A stretch of 64,000 bases of DNA from DASSQJ01 sp963773655 (GCA_963773655.1 CAVZBX010000006.1:246789-310788), one strand, 5' to 3'; counted from the stretch's first letter, positions 45,652 through 55,113 are shown. Program-made: numbers and translations. The notes: a model not told the origin generated them from the sequence alone.

Positions 45652-46070
45652 CCGACCACGGGGACCGGACCACCACCCCCGGCGACGGCGACGCCGAGGC
45701 CTACCTCGCGGGGGTGACGGACGACCGTCGACGGGAGGACGCCCAGCGGGTACTGGCGCTGATGCGGGAGGTCACCGGCGCCGAGCCGCGGATGTGGGGC
45801 AGCTCGGTGATCGGCTTCGGCCGCCAGCCGTACCGCACGGCCGACGGCAAGGAGCGGGAGTGGTTCGCCGTCGGCCTGGCGCCGCGCAAGGCCGCCCTCA
45901 CGCTCTACGGGCTGACGTACTACGGCACCAACGAGGACCTGCTTGCCCGGCTCGGCCCGCACACCACGGGCAAGGGCTGCCTCTACGTCAAGCGCCTGGA
46001 CGACCTCGACTCCGCGGCGCTCACCGAGCTCGTCGCCCGGGCCTGGCAGGCCAACCATCGCGACGCCTGA
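45648..46070 (+). CDS. DUF1801 domain-containing protein
   Basis: 140 residues. YLAGVTDDRRREDAQRVLALMREVTG and MWGSSVIGFGRQPYR match the DUF1801 domain; KAALTLYGLTYYGTNEDLLARLG and GKGCLYVKRLDDLD complete it. It is coupled to the DUF2461 gene. It differs from the other DUF1801 protein at 26112 in having the ordinary YdhG-type tail. Confidence 0.85.
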   Translation: MTDHGDRTTTPGDGDAEAYLAGVTDDRRREDAQRVLALMREVTGAEPRMWGSSVIGFGRQPYRTADGKEREWFAVGLAPRKAALTLYGLTYYGTNEDLLARLGPHTTGKGCLYVKRLDDLDSAALTELVARAWQANHRDA

Positions 46071-46106
46071 CGGGAGCCGCCCGTCGGTGCGCGACAATCG
46101 ACGGCG

Positions 46107-48918
46107 ATGACGCTCACCGACCGCCTCACCGGCGACCCGACCGCCGGCGCGGACCAGGCCCTCGACGTCTTCGTCGACTGGGCCGGCGAGCGCGGCTTCG
46201 CCCTCTACCCCGCCCAGGAGGAGGCAGCCCTCGCCCTGGCGTCCGGCGCCAACGTCGTCCTCGCCACCCCCACCGGCTCCGGCAAGAGCCTGGTCGCCGT
46301 GGCCGGCCACGCCCAGGCCCTCGCCACGGGCCGGCGCAGCTGGTACACCGCACCGATCAAGGCCCTCGTCAGCGAGAAGTTCTTCGCGCTCGTCGAGACC
46401 TTCGGCGCCGAGAACGTCGGCATGCTCACCGGCGACGCCGCGGTCAACCCCGGCGCGCCGGTCATCTGCGCCACCGCGGAGGTGCTCGCCAACCACGCGC
46501 TGCGCGAGCGCGACGCCGCGGGCGTCGGCCTCGTCGTCATGGACGAGTTCCACTTCTACGCCGAGCCCGACCGCGGCTGGGCCTGGCAGGTGCCCCTGCT
46601 CCTCCTGCCCGACACCCAGTTCCTGCTCATGTCCGCGACCCTCGGCGACACCCGCTCGATCGAGGAGGACCTGAGCCGGCGAACCGGTCGCGACACCGTG
46701 GCCGTCACCGGTGTCGAACGCCCGGTGCCGCTCGAGTTCGAGTGGGTGCTCACGCCCGTGCACGACACCATCGAGCTGCTGCTGCGCGACGACCGCGCCC
46801 CCGTCTACGTCGTCTCCTTCACCCAGGCCGGCGCCGTCGAGCAGGCCCAGGCCCTGGCGAGCATCGACATCGTCTCCACCGAGCGGAAGGCGCGGATCAA
46901 GGAGGCGGTGGGGCACTTCCGGTTCGGCAAGGGCTTCGGCCAGGCGCTCCAGCGGCTGGTGCTCCACGGCATCGGCGTCCACCACGCGGGGATGCTCCCC
47001 AAGTACCGCCGGCTCGTCGAGACCCTGGCGCAGGCCGGCCTGCTCGCCGTCATCTGCGGCACCGACACCCTCGGGGTGGGCATCAACGTGCCCATCCGCA
47101 CGGTGCTGCTGACGTCGCTGACGAAGTACGACGGACGCCGCCAGCGGGTGCTGCGGGCGCGGGAGTTCCACCAGGTCGCCGGCCGGGCCGGCCGGCCCGG
47201 CTTCGACCCGGTCGGGTACGTCGTCGTCCAGGCGCCGGAGCACGTCATCGAGAACGCCAAGGCGCTGGCGAAGGCCGGCGACGACCCGAAGAAGCGGCGC
47301 AAGGTGGTGCGCAGGAAGCCCCCGGAGGGAGCGCTGTCGTACTCGGAATCGACCTACGAGCGGCTGGTGGGCGCCGACCCCGAGCCGCTGCAGTCCCGGA
47401 TGCGGGTGACGCACGGGATGCTCCTGAACGTCCTCGACCAGTGGGAGGGTCAGCAGGCGGCGCTGCGCACGCTGCTCCTCGACAACCACGAGGAGCCGGA
47501 GCGCCGTGAGCGGCTGGTCGAGCGGGCGGTGCAGGTGCTGGGCTCGCTGCTGCGGGCCGGCGTCGTCGAGCCCGACGACGGGTCCGCCACCTCGGCATGG
47601 CTGCCACCCGAGGGCGAGCCCGACCCCGCCCCGCAGGAGGTGACCGGCACGGCAGGACGCCACGGACCGGGCGCCCGGCCCCGACGCCGAGGAGCGCGAG
47701 GCACGGGACGGTGCCGAGCCCGCCGCGGGCGGCCTCGGCGCCCTGGGCGCGGCCCTGGCGGAGGCGGGCCTCGCTCCCACGCCCCCGGCCGGGGACCCGG
47801 CGGCACGCGGTGCCGCCGTCCTCATCGACGCATCCGAGCCCGCCCGCGAGCCGAGCGCGCTCGAGCTCTTCGTCCGCGGTGAGGGCCGGCGCTACGAGGA
47901 GGGCCCGTTCCAGGTGGCGATGGACCTCCATGAGGGCTTCGCGCTCAACCAGGCCCTGTCCGCCTTCGCCCTCGCCGCCCTCGACCTGCTCGACCCGGAG
48001 GACGCCGGGTACGCGCTCGACGTCGTCAGCGTCATCGAGGCCACCCTCGAGGATCCCCGGCCCGTGCTCCTGGCGCAGCAGTTCGAGGCGCGCGGCGAGG
48101 CCGTGGCCGCGATGAAGGCCGACGGGTTCGACTACGAGGAGCGGATGGAGGCCCTGGGCGACGTCACCTGGCCGCGCCCGCTCGCCGATCTCCTCGAGCA
48201 GTCGCTGCGGACCTACCGTCAGACCCACCCGTGGGTGGACCCCGACGACCTGGCCCCCAAGTCGGTGGTCCGCGAGCTCTACGAGCGGGCGATGACGTTC
48301 GGCGAGTTCGTCGCCCACCACAAGCTCGCCCGTGCCGAGGGCGTCCTGCTGCGGTACCTCACCGACGCCTACCGCGCGCTGCGCTCCACCGTCCCCCTCT
48401 CGGCCCGCACCGAGGAGCTCGACGACCTCGTCGAGTGGCTCGGCGAGCTGGTGCGGCACACGGACTCCAGCCTCCTCGACGAGTGGGAGGCCCTGGCCAA
48501 CCCCGATGACCAGCCGCTCACCGACGTGCGGCCCTCGACCGAGGCCCGGGCGCTCACCGCCAACCCCCGGGCGCTGCGGGTCATGGTGCGGCAGCACATG
48601 TTCCGCCGGGTGGAGCTGCTTGCACTCGGGCACTACGAGGCCCTCGCGGCGCTGGACGGCGGCCTCGACGCGGAGGCGTGGCAGGACGCCCACGCCGAGT
48701 ACCTCACCGAGTACGACGACATCGGCACCGGGCCGGACGCCCGCGGGCCGGCGCTGTTCCGGGTCACCGAGGAGCCGGGGCGGTGGGTGGTCGAGCAGCT
48801 GCTCGACGACCCGGAGGGCGACCACGACTGGCGGATCACCGCCGAGCTCGACCTGGCGGCCACGGACGAGGAGGGTGAGGCCGTCCTCGTCGTCACCGGC
48901 CTCGCCCCCACCACCTGA
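46107..48918 (+). pseudogene. DEAD/DEAH-box helicase with DUF3516 C-terminal domain, one-base frameshift
   Basis: The first 520 residues have a full superfamily-2 helicase core: Walker A ATPTGSGKS, the DEFH motif (VVMDEFHFY), SATLGD, HHAGMLPKYRR, GTDTLGVGINVPIRTV and QVAGRAGRPG. After a break in the linker near 47650-47690, the other frame continues without a stop to the DUF3516 domain (LHEGFALNQALSAFALAALD, FDYEERMEALGDVTWP) to 48918. Length 2812 is 1 mod 3. The restored protein would be about 936 residues, an Ski2-like RNA helicase. The gap is in poorly conserved sequence, so the exact base cannot be named. Confidence 0.88.
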
Positions 48919-49140
48919 TCCCGGGCCCGAGCTGACGTCCCCGCGGAGTCAGGAGCATCCCGACCCGTGGCAGAGTCCCGGCCCAGTCAGGACGTCGTGG
49001 CGTCCGGATCCGGCGAAGCCGTCCTGGCTCCGCGGCTGTCCGGGTGGGGGCGCTCGGTGTCGGGGGCCGGCGGGAGCAACCTTCGACACCTGCGGGGTGG
49101 CGATGCGGTCCGCCCGGCACGGCTCACCGACACTTGGCGG

Positions 49141-49968
49141 ATGCTCCTGCGTCAGCGCCACGTCCTGCTCACCGGGGCCACCGGCACGATCGGCACCCGG
49201 TTCGCCGAGCAGCTCGTCGAGCGGGGGGCGCGGGTCACGCTCGTCGCCCGGTCGGCCGGGCCACTCGAGGAGCTCGGTCGCCGGCTCGGGGCGCATGCCC
49301 TTCCCGCCGACCTCACCGACCCCGAGGCGCCGGGGGCGGTCCAGGCGGGCGCGGAGCGCGCCGCCGGCCCGGTGGACGTCGTGGTCCACAACGCGGCGGT
49401 GGAGACCGTCGGTCGTCTCGACGAGCTGGAGGCGGGCGACGTGGAGCGCACCGTGGCGCTCAACCTCACCGCACCCCTGGCCCTGACCCGTCGGCTGCTC
49501 CCGGGGATGCTGGCGAGGGGCGCCGGCCATGTCGTCATGGTGTCCTCGCTCGCGGGCGTCGCGACCTTCCCCGGCCTGGGCGTCTACGGCGCGACCAAGG
49601 CCGGGCTGACCCACGCGACGGCCGCGCTGCGGCTCGAGCTGGCCGGCACCGGTGTCGGCACCACCGTGGTCGAGCTGGGCCCGGTGGCCTCGGGGATGAT
49701 GGACCGCGCCCGCCGGCACCCGGCGTCCGGGTTCGCGTTCGCCCGGGCGGAGCGGCTGCGGGCGCTGCGCGAGCTCGATCCCGGGGCCGTCGCCGGGGCC
49801 GTCCTCGACGGGGTCGAGGCCGGCCGCCCGGTGGTGAGGCTGCCCCGACGAGCAGCACCCCTCGCCGCGGTGGCAGCACTGCCCCGCGACCTCGTGCGCG
49901 TGGTGCTCACCGGGTCCCCGCGCCGCGAGGCCGTGGCGGCCCCGGGCACCACCGGGGGCACCCCGTGA
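49141..49968 (+). CDS. SDR family oxidoreductase
   Basis: 275 residues from the ATG at 49141. A longer start at 48967 would add an Arg/Ser-rich leader not typical of the family. VLLTGATGTIGTRFA is the NADP(H)-binding loop, VVHNAAVE the NNAG equivalent, VMVSSLAG the catalytic serine and VYGATKAGL the Tyr-x-x-x-Lys pair. The C-terminal tail (PRDLVRVVLTG) fits the lipid- or fatty-acid-related SDR group. The GTG of the next gene overlaps its stop by 4 bases. Confidence 0.9.
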   Translation: MLLRQRHVLLTGATGTIGTRFAEQLVERGARVTLVARSAGPLEELGRRLGAHALPADLTDPEAPGAVQAGAERAAGPVDVVVHNAAVETVGRLDELEAGDVERTVALNLTAPLALTRRLLPGMLARGAGHVVMVSSLAGVATFPGLGVYGATKAGLTHATAALRLELAGTGVGTTVVELGPVASGMMDRARRHPASGFAFARAERLRALRELDPGAVAGAVLDGVEAGRPVVRLPRRAAPLAAVAALPRDLVRVVLTGSPRREAVAAPGTTGGTP

Positions 49969-50753
49969 GGCGCCACCCCGTCCGCCACAAGATCGCCGTC
50001 GCGTCCTGGCGTGCGCCCGCCGAGGGTCGCATCCATGCCCGGACCGTGCTCGACGTCACCGCCGCGCTCGCCCATGCCGAGCGCCTGCGCGCGAGCAGCG
50101 GGGTGCGGGTGTCACTCACCCACCTCGTCGGTGCCGCGCTCGGCAGGGGGCTGCGCGCGGTGCCCGAGGCCCGATCGAGGGTGGTGTTCGGACGGATCGT
50201 GCCGTCCGAGGACTGCACCGTGGCGTTCGCGGTGGACATCTCCGAGGGCAGGGACCTGGGGCCGGTCCGGGTCGCCGACGCCGACCGGCTGACGGCCACC
50301 GAGGTGGCCAGGCGGGTGGAGTCGGCCGTCCTGACCCTGCGCGGCGACGACGACCGGCACCACCGCCGCACGACGAGCCTCGTGCGGGTGGCCCCCTGGT
50401 GGGCGATGCGGCCGGTGATGGGGGCCGCCAGCCTGCTCTCCGGCGGGCTCGGCACTCCGGCCTTCGGTCAGCCCGGGCGCCCGCTCGGCACCGCCTTCGT
50501 CTCCAACGTCGGCACCGTGGGGCTCGACGAGGCCTACCTCGCCCCGCTCCCCTTCGCGCGCACCTCGGTGTACCTCGCGGTCGGTGCGGTGCGCGACCGG
50601 CCGGTCGCGGTCGACGGGGATGTGGTGGTCCGGCCCACGACCGTCCTCGTCGCGACGGCTGACCACCGCGTGCTCGACGGTGCCCACGCGGGCCGGCTCC
50701 AGCAGGTCGTGGTGGAGCACCTCACCCGTCCAGAGCTCCTCGACCGGCACTGA
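49965..50753 (+). CDS. 2-oxo acid dehydrogenase E2-type acyltransferase, lipoyl-less
   Basis: 262 residues that correspond to the catalytic domain alone of dihydrolipoamide acyltransferases. The catalytic DHRVLDG motif is near residue 230. There is no lipoyl or peripheral-subunit-binding domain, so it cannot work as a normal E2 without a partner. It overlaps the SDR gene by 4 bases, and the pair may modify an acyl or alcohol compound. Similar lone E2-core proteins occur in actinomycetes without a proven role. Confidence 0.78.
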   Translation: MRRHPVRHKIAVASWRAPAEGRIHARTVLDVTAALAHAERLRASSGVRVSLTHLVGAALGRGLRAVPEARSRVVFGRIVPSEDCTVAFAVDISEGRDLGPVRVADADRLTATEVARRVESAVLTLRGDDDRHHRRTTSLVRVAPWWAMRPVMGAASLLSGGLGTPAFGQPGRPLGTAFVSNVGTVGLDEAYLAPLPFARTSVYLAVGAVRDRPVAVDGDVVVRPTTVLVATADHRVLDGAHAGRLQQVVVEHLTRPELLDRH

Positions 50754-50786
50754 CCCAGCCGCCCCAGCGGTCCGAGCTGCCGATCC

Positions 50787-50804
50787 CCACACGATCACCA
50801 CACG
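50787..50804 (+). promoter_or_regulatory. 7+4+7 direct-repeat box upstream of the Gly-rich secreted protein gene
   Basis: CCACACGATCACCACACG is two CCACACG heptamers separated by four bases, so the half-sites repeat every 11 bp, as in PhoB/OmpR boxes. A copy with one difference occurs at 55868-55885 ahead of the second secreted-protein gene. It lies about 150 bases before the GTG. Confidence 0.6.
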
Positions 50805-50938
50805 GGGGCCACGAGGCCACCACGGCGGGGGGACACGCTGGCGACTGAACCGGCTGGCGGGCAGTGGGCCCGACCGATCGGTTGGGGCCCTCGGGGCGGG
50901 TCGTTGTCCCGGGCTCGGACCTTGAGGAGGTCGAGGAC

Positions 50939-53815
50939 GTGAGGACTCACACAACCACGAGGATGCTGGGTACGGTCATCGCCACCGTGGCTGCGGCCGC
51001 GCTGGCCGTACCGACCGCGTTCGCCGCAGGACCCGGAGGTGGGGGTGGCGGCGGAGGAGGCGGTGGAGGTGGAGGGGGCGGCGGTGGCGAGACCACCGGT
51101 TCCGTCTACTCCGACCTCGTGATCGCCCTCCGCGACATCAACGGAGCGCCCATCCTGCAGAAGTACGTCGTTCCGCCCACCGACGAGGACCCGGACGGGG
51201 CCATCGAGTACTGCGTCCAGCCGGTGTCCTACGAGCCGATCCCAGGCGTGGCCTCCACGACCAACCCGGTCGACGGCCGCACCGTCTGGGTCGTCCCGCT
51301 CCAGGGTGAGTGGATCGCCGACCCGCTGCCGGCCGAGTTCACCGGCGCCTGTGATTCGAAGCCGCAGTACGTCATGTTCGTCAACGAGGCCGAACTGGAG
51401 CGGCTCAACCTGGCCCGGACGGCGGACGCCGTCATCGCGCGGAAGATCGCGGACGTCGAGCTGAAGCTGCGGTTCGCCGACGCGATCGCCCTCGAGTCGA
51501 CGGGCCGGATCGCCTACGACGAGTCCGTCATCGACGCCTCTCCCGAGAACGCGGGGATGTACCAGTCGCTCATGAAGTCCGGGACCATCCCGGGCCTTCC
51601 CTCCACCATGGCGGGCCCGCCCGCACTTGTCGGGCCGGCTGGCACGTCGAACAGCCAGTTCGACGCGTGGGAGCTCGCCGCGATGAACATCGGCGCAGCA
51701 GCCGGCAAGTCCGTCCCCCTGACGATCGACGCAGTCGAGTACTACAACCGCGTCATCGGACTGCCGGACTTCGTGCCCCTGTGGAGCGGTGTCAGCTTCG
51801 TGCAGTCGCAGGACCCGGACAACCCGGGCACCGAGTTGGCCGGCAGCGAGCGCTTCGTCGACTACAGCGGCTTCAGCTACAACCGCTCCGAGACCTTCAA
51901 GGGCAGCGTCACCTGGCTCGACGTGCCGACGCTGACGTGGAAGGTCAGCAGGATCGCCGACGTGGTGCCGTTCACCAACCTGTCGTCGTACCCCGAGATC
52001 GGCACGAACACGCTGACCGGTATCACTGCCTTCGCGCAGCTCGCCGACGACGTCCGGGCCCTGTGCAACTTCATCCCGGACAACACCTTCCTGCCCGGCT
52101 TCTTCATGGACGTCCCGGGTGTCGACACCACCGCGGACCAGCTCAAGGCGATCCACGACCCGGCGGTCGACCTGGGCACCTTGCCGGAGAACGTCTTCCA
52201 GACCTTCCCCTTCAAGATGACCGCGTCGCTGCTCAACCCCTTCGGTGGCGAGCTCATCGACACCGCGCAGCTCCGCCTGACGGTCGCCGCGGAGGCCGCC
52301 TTCGCGGCCGGTGACATCAGTGCGGTGTCGACGGCCGATGGCCAGGTCGTCCCGTTCACCGGCGTCGACGGCAACCTCGTCGGCAAGTGGGGCCCCGACA
52401 CCGGCTTCCCGGTGTGGCCGGGGTACAACGTCTCCACGACGTTCGACGTCACCGTCGCCGCCGGTGCCCCCACGGGCACCTACGCCCTCACGCTCGAGCT
52501 CGTCGACGTCGACGCTCCCGAGGTGGTCCTGGCCCACGAGACCGGGACGATCAACGTCAACGAGAACGTCACGACGCTCCTCTGGGGCAGCCCGCTGCCG
52601 AAGTACACCACGCAGGGTTCGTCGACGGCCATCCCGCTGCAGGTCTACGCACCCGAGGCAGGCACCGCTGAGCTGAACCTCACCGTCACCGGTCCCGTCG
52701 AGGACCCGGCGACGCCCGAGAGCGAAGCGCTCGCCGCGGGTGACGTCAAGGTCTTCGCGAGCAACGGTGCCGAGATGGTCGCCATGCCGCTGAGCCTCGA
52801 CGCCCAGGGGCAGCTCGTCGGAACGTGGACCGCCGCGCTCACGACCGGCTACAACGCCGTGACGTGGTACGTCACGGTCATCGATGGAGCGCCGGTCGGC
52901 AGCTACACCTTCGGCGCCGGTCTGGTCGGCGGCAACACCCTCGATCCGATCTCGGTCGTTGTCTTCGCACCGGAGACCCACGGCGAGCAGCCGCCGGGTT
53001 CCGGTGAGGACACCACCGCTCCGGTGGTCACCGTGACCCCCGTCGGCGACCTCGGCGCGACCGCGGTCTTCAACCTGGCGGCCGACGACGACGGCACGAC
53101 GTTCGAATGCATGCTGGAGGCCGACGGGACGATCACCGAACCGTGGGCACCCTGCACCTCCCCCAAGACCTACACGGGCTTGGAGCCGGCGGCCTACCTC
53201 CTGTCCGTCCGCGGGACGAACCGGGAGGGCCTCGTCTCGGAGATCGTCTCCCAGACCTGGACCGTCCTGCCTGACACCACGCCTCCGGTCGTCACGATCG
53301 ACTCCACCCTTGTGGAGGGCGCCACGGCGACCTTCGGGTTCAGTGCGGACGAGGACGGTGTGACGTTCGAGTGCATGCTGACCAAGGATGAGGTCGACGG
53401 CAACTGGGAGAGCTGCACGTCTCCCAAGACCTACGCCGGCTTGGCCGCGGGAGAGTACGTGCTCTCGGTCCGCGGGACGGACACGGCGGGCCTGGTCTCG
53501 GTGGTCGCAACCGCGAGTTGGGCCGTCAACCTTCCGCTCATCACGATCACTGCTGACGGGATTCCCGGGGCCACGGCGACCTTCACGATCGCCACGGACC
53601 CGCTCGACGAGGGCGCGACCTTCGAATGCCAGCTGATGAAGGGCAAGAGGGTGACGGAGCCATGGGCCACCTGTCCCTCGCCGACGGTCACGTACAGCAG
53701 CCTCAAGCCGGCCACGTACCTCCTGAGCGTTCGTGGGACGGACGGCGACGGCAACGCGCTGGCCGTGAAGACCTTCGAGTGGACCGTCACCAAGTCCCAG
53801 GGCAAGAACAAGTGA
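50939..53815 (+). CDS. Large secreted protein with poly-glycine linker and C-terminal beta repeats
   Basis: 958 residues from the GTG at 50939 (GAGGAGG upstream). A signal peptide (RMLGTVIATVAAAALAVPTAFA, cut near residue 29) is followed by A-G-P and 18 consecutive glycines, then a 630-residue body with no family recognised. The C-terminus has three repeats of about 85 residues, each with FEC-x-L, a second cysteine in a CTSPKTY- or CPSPTVTY-like segment, and LLSVRGT; these resemble Ig-like repeats of bacterial surface proteins. No sortase signal is seen, so it is probably secreted. A hairpin terminator follows. Confidence 0.8.
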   Translation: MRTHTTTRMLGTVIATVAAAALAVPTAFAAGPGGGGGGGGGGGGGGGGGGETTGSVYSDLVIALRDINGAPILQKYVVPPTDEDPDGAIEYCVQPVSYEPIPGVASTTNPVDGRTVWVVPLQGEWIADPLPAEFTGACDSKPQYVMFVNEAELERLNLARTADAVIARKIADVELKLRFADAIALESTGRIAYDESVIDASPENAGMYQSLMKSGTIPGLPSTMAGPPALVGPAGTSNSQFDAWELAAMNIGAAAGKSVPLTIDAVEYYNRVIGLPDFVPLWSGVSFVQSQDPDNPGTELAGSERFVDYSGFSYNRSETFKGSVTWLDVPTLTWKVSRIADVVPFTNLSSYPEIGTNTLTGITAFAQLADDVRALCNFIPDNTFLPGFFMDVPGVDTTADQLKAIHDPAVDLGTLPENVFQTFPFKMTASLLNPFGGELIDTAQLRLTVAAEAAFAAGDISAVSTADGQVVPFTGVDGNLVGKWGPDTGFPVWPGYNVSTTFDVTVAAGAPTGTYALTLELVDVDAPEVVLAHETGTINVNENVTTLLWGSPLPKYTTQGSSTAIPLQVYAPEAGTAELNLTVTGPVEDPATPESEALAAGDVKVFASNGAEMVAMPLSLDAQGQLVGTWTAALTTGYNAVTWYVTVIDGAPVGSYTFGAGLVGGNTLDPISVVVFAPETHGEQPPGSGEDTTAPVVTVTPVGDLGATAVFNLAADDDGTTFECMLEADGTITEPWAPCTSPKTYTGLEPAAYLLSVRGTNREGLVSEIVSQTWTVLPDTTPPVVTIDSTLVEGATATFGFSADEDGVTFECMLTKDEVDGNWESCTSPKTYAGLAAGEYVLSVRGTDTAGLVSVVATASWAVNLPLITITADGIPGATATFTIATDPLDEGATFECQLMKGKRVTEPWATCPSPTVTYSSLKPATYLLSVRGTDGDGNALAVKTFEWTVTKSQGKNK

Positions 53816-53838
53816 GCCCGGTCCACACCGCATGACAG

Positions 53839-53870
53839 GGAGGGGCCGCACCCACCAGTGCGGCCCCTCC
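53839..53870 (+). terminator. Hairpin terminator after the secreted protein gene
   Basis: GGAGGGGCCGCAC (53839-53851) and GTGCGGCCCCTCC (53858-53870) are perfect 13-base arms with a 6-base loop. It stands 23 bases after the stop codon and 21 bases before the receiver-protein start, so it may limit readthrough into that gene. Confidence 0.75.
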
Positions 53871-53891
53871 GTGCGGAACAAGGAGAGCGCC

Positions 53892-54281
53892 GTGACCGTC
53901 GCACCACCCCCGGACCGGACCGTGCTCGTCGTCGAGGACGAGGACGACATCCGCGACCTCCTGCGGCGTTACCTCGAGCGGGCGGGCCTGGCCGTCCTCG
54001 TCGCGGCCACCGGAACCCAGGCCCTCGACGAGCTCGGGCGGTCAGAACCCGACCTCGTGCTCCTCGACCTGGGCCTCCCCGACATCGACGGCACCGAGGT
54101 GCTGCGTGCCGCGGTCCCCGGTACCCCGGTGGTGGTCCTCACCGCACGGGGCAGCGCAGCGGACCGGATCGCCGGACTGGACGCCGGCGCCACCGACTAC
54201 GTCGTGAAGCCGTTCAGCCCCACCGAGCTCGTCCTGCGCGTGCTGGCCGTCCTGGGGCTACCCCGGCGGCGCGCGACCTGA
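53892..54281 (+). CDS. Stand-alone receiver-domain protein (truncated response regulator)
   Basis: 129 residues comprising only a CheY-like receiver: acidic pocket VVEDEDDI, phosphoacceptor Asp59 in LVLLDLGLPDIDG, VVLTAR and VVKPFSPTELVLRV. The start is a GTG with AAGGAGAG upstream. It is nearly parallel in sequence to the N-terminal half of the regulator at 56702 (RYLERAGLAVL, LDLGLPD, VVKPFSPTE are shared), so it appears to be a paralogue that lost its DNA-binding domain. It may compete for phosphate from the kinase at 57378. Frame damage near the end cannot be excluded. Confidence 0.85.
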   Translation: MTVAPPPDRTVLVVEDEDDIRDLLRRYLERAGLAVLVAATGTQALDELGRSEPDLVLLDLGLPDIDGTEVLRAAVPGTPVVVLTARGSAADRIAGLDAGATDYVVKPFSPTELVLRVLAVLGLPRRRAT

Positions 54282-54349
54282 CGCATCTCGACCCCTCCGT
54301 GGACGAGTGCGAAGGTCGGCGGAAGGACCGAGGGCGTCGACCGAGGCGG

Positions 54350-54835
54350 TCAGGGGGCCGAGCCGGGCTCCAGCTGCCGGGCGAGGTACTGCTGCACGCC
54401 CACCCGCTCGATGGCGTCGAGCTGGGACTCGAACCAGTCGGCGTGCTTCTCCTCGTCGCGGACCATCTCCTCGAACACCGCCGCCGAGCCGTGGTCACCG
54501 AGGTCGTGGCACTCCTTCGCCGCGGCGTTGAACTGGGCGACCGCCGCGAGCTCACTGGTGTGGGCCAGGCGCAGCATCTCCTCTGCCGTCTCGCCGACGG
54601 TGATGGAGTTGAGCTTCTGCACGTTGGGGTGGCCCTCGAAGAACAGGATCCGGTTGATGATCCCGTCGGCGTCCTTCATCTCGTCGATGGACAGGTCGTA
54701 GAAGACCTTCCCGAGCCTGGTGAAGCCCCAGTTGTCGAGCATCCGGGCGTGGAGGAAGTAGGTGTTGGTCACGGTGAGCTCGAAGGTGAGGGCCTCGTTG
54801 AAGAGCTCCACGATGCGACGGTCAACGGGCTGCAC
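54350..54835 (-). CDS. bfr: Bacterioferritin
   Basis: 161 residues, start GTG. The ferroxidase residues are found in LTFELTVTNTYFLHARM (Glu) and IDEM (Glu, followed by the haem-ligand Met), with further ligands in HTSELAAVAQFN and RDEEKHADW. The residue equal to E. coli His54 is Asp (MKDADG instead of MKHADR), so one iron ligand is changed. It forms a 24-mer iron store. The upstream Bfd gene overlaps its start by 14 bases, and both are under an iron box. Confidence 0.93.
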   Translation of the reverse strand: MQPVDRRIVELFNEALTFELTVTNTYFLHARMLDNWGFTRLGKVFYDLSIDEMKDADGIINRILFFEGHPNVQKLNSITVGETAEEMLRLAHTSELAAVAQFNAAAKECHDLGDHGSAAVFEEMVRDEEKHADWFESQLDAIERVGVQQYLARQLEPGSAP

Positions 54836-55055
54836 GGAGGATCTCCTCGTCGTCGGTGAGCACCCGCAGGTCATCGAGCGTGCGGGCTCGTGCCACATCG
54901 TGCTCCACGACGAGCGCCTTGACCACCCGGACACACCCACCGCAGTCGGTTCCGGCGCCCGTCTCCGCGCACACCCGGGCCAGGGTGGTGGCCCCGTCCT
55001 CGACGGCTGCCGCGATGGCCGCGTCGTTGACGACCTTGCAGTGGCAGACGATCAC
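54822..55055 (-). CDS. bfd: Bacterioferritin-associated ferredoxin
   Basis: 77 residues from the GTG at 55055 (GGAGGG upstream). The (2Fe-2S) cysteine pattern C-x-C then C-x-x-C is in IVCHCKVVND and DCGGCVRVV, as in Bfd, which binds bacterioferritin and passes electrons to release stored iron. The tail reaches 14 bases into the bfr gene. The co-transcribed pair lies behind an IdeR-type iron box. Confidence 0.92.
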   Translation of the reverse strand: MIVCHCKVVNDAAIAAAVEDGATTLARVCAETGAGTDCGGCVRVVKALVVEHDVARARTLDDLRVLTDDEEILRAAR

Positions 55056-55113
55056 CCGGCGCTCCCTCCGTGACCACCACGACCCGTTCGCGGTAGGTCC
55101 CATCCTGCCAGAT

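Noticed and set aside
50795..53950. A 1051-codon open frame on the minus strand opposite the Gly-rich secreted protein.
   Set aside because: The product is low-complexity, Arg/Gly/Val-biased and without motifs. The plus-strand gene has a signal peptide, ribosome site and repeat domains.
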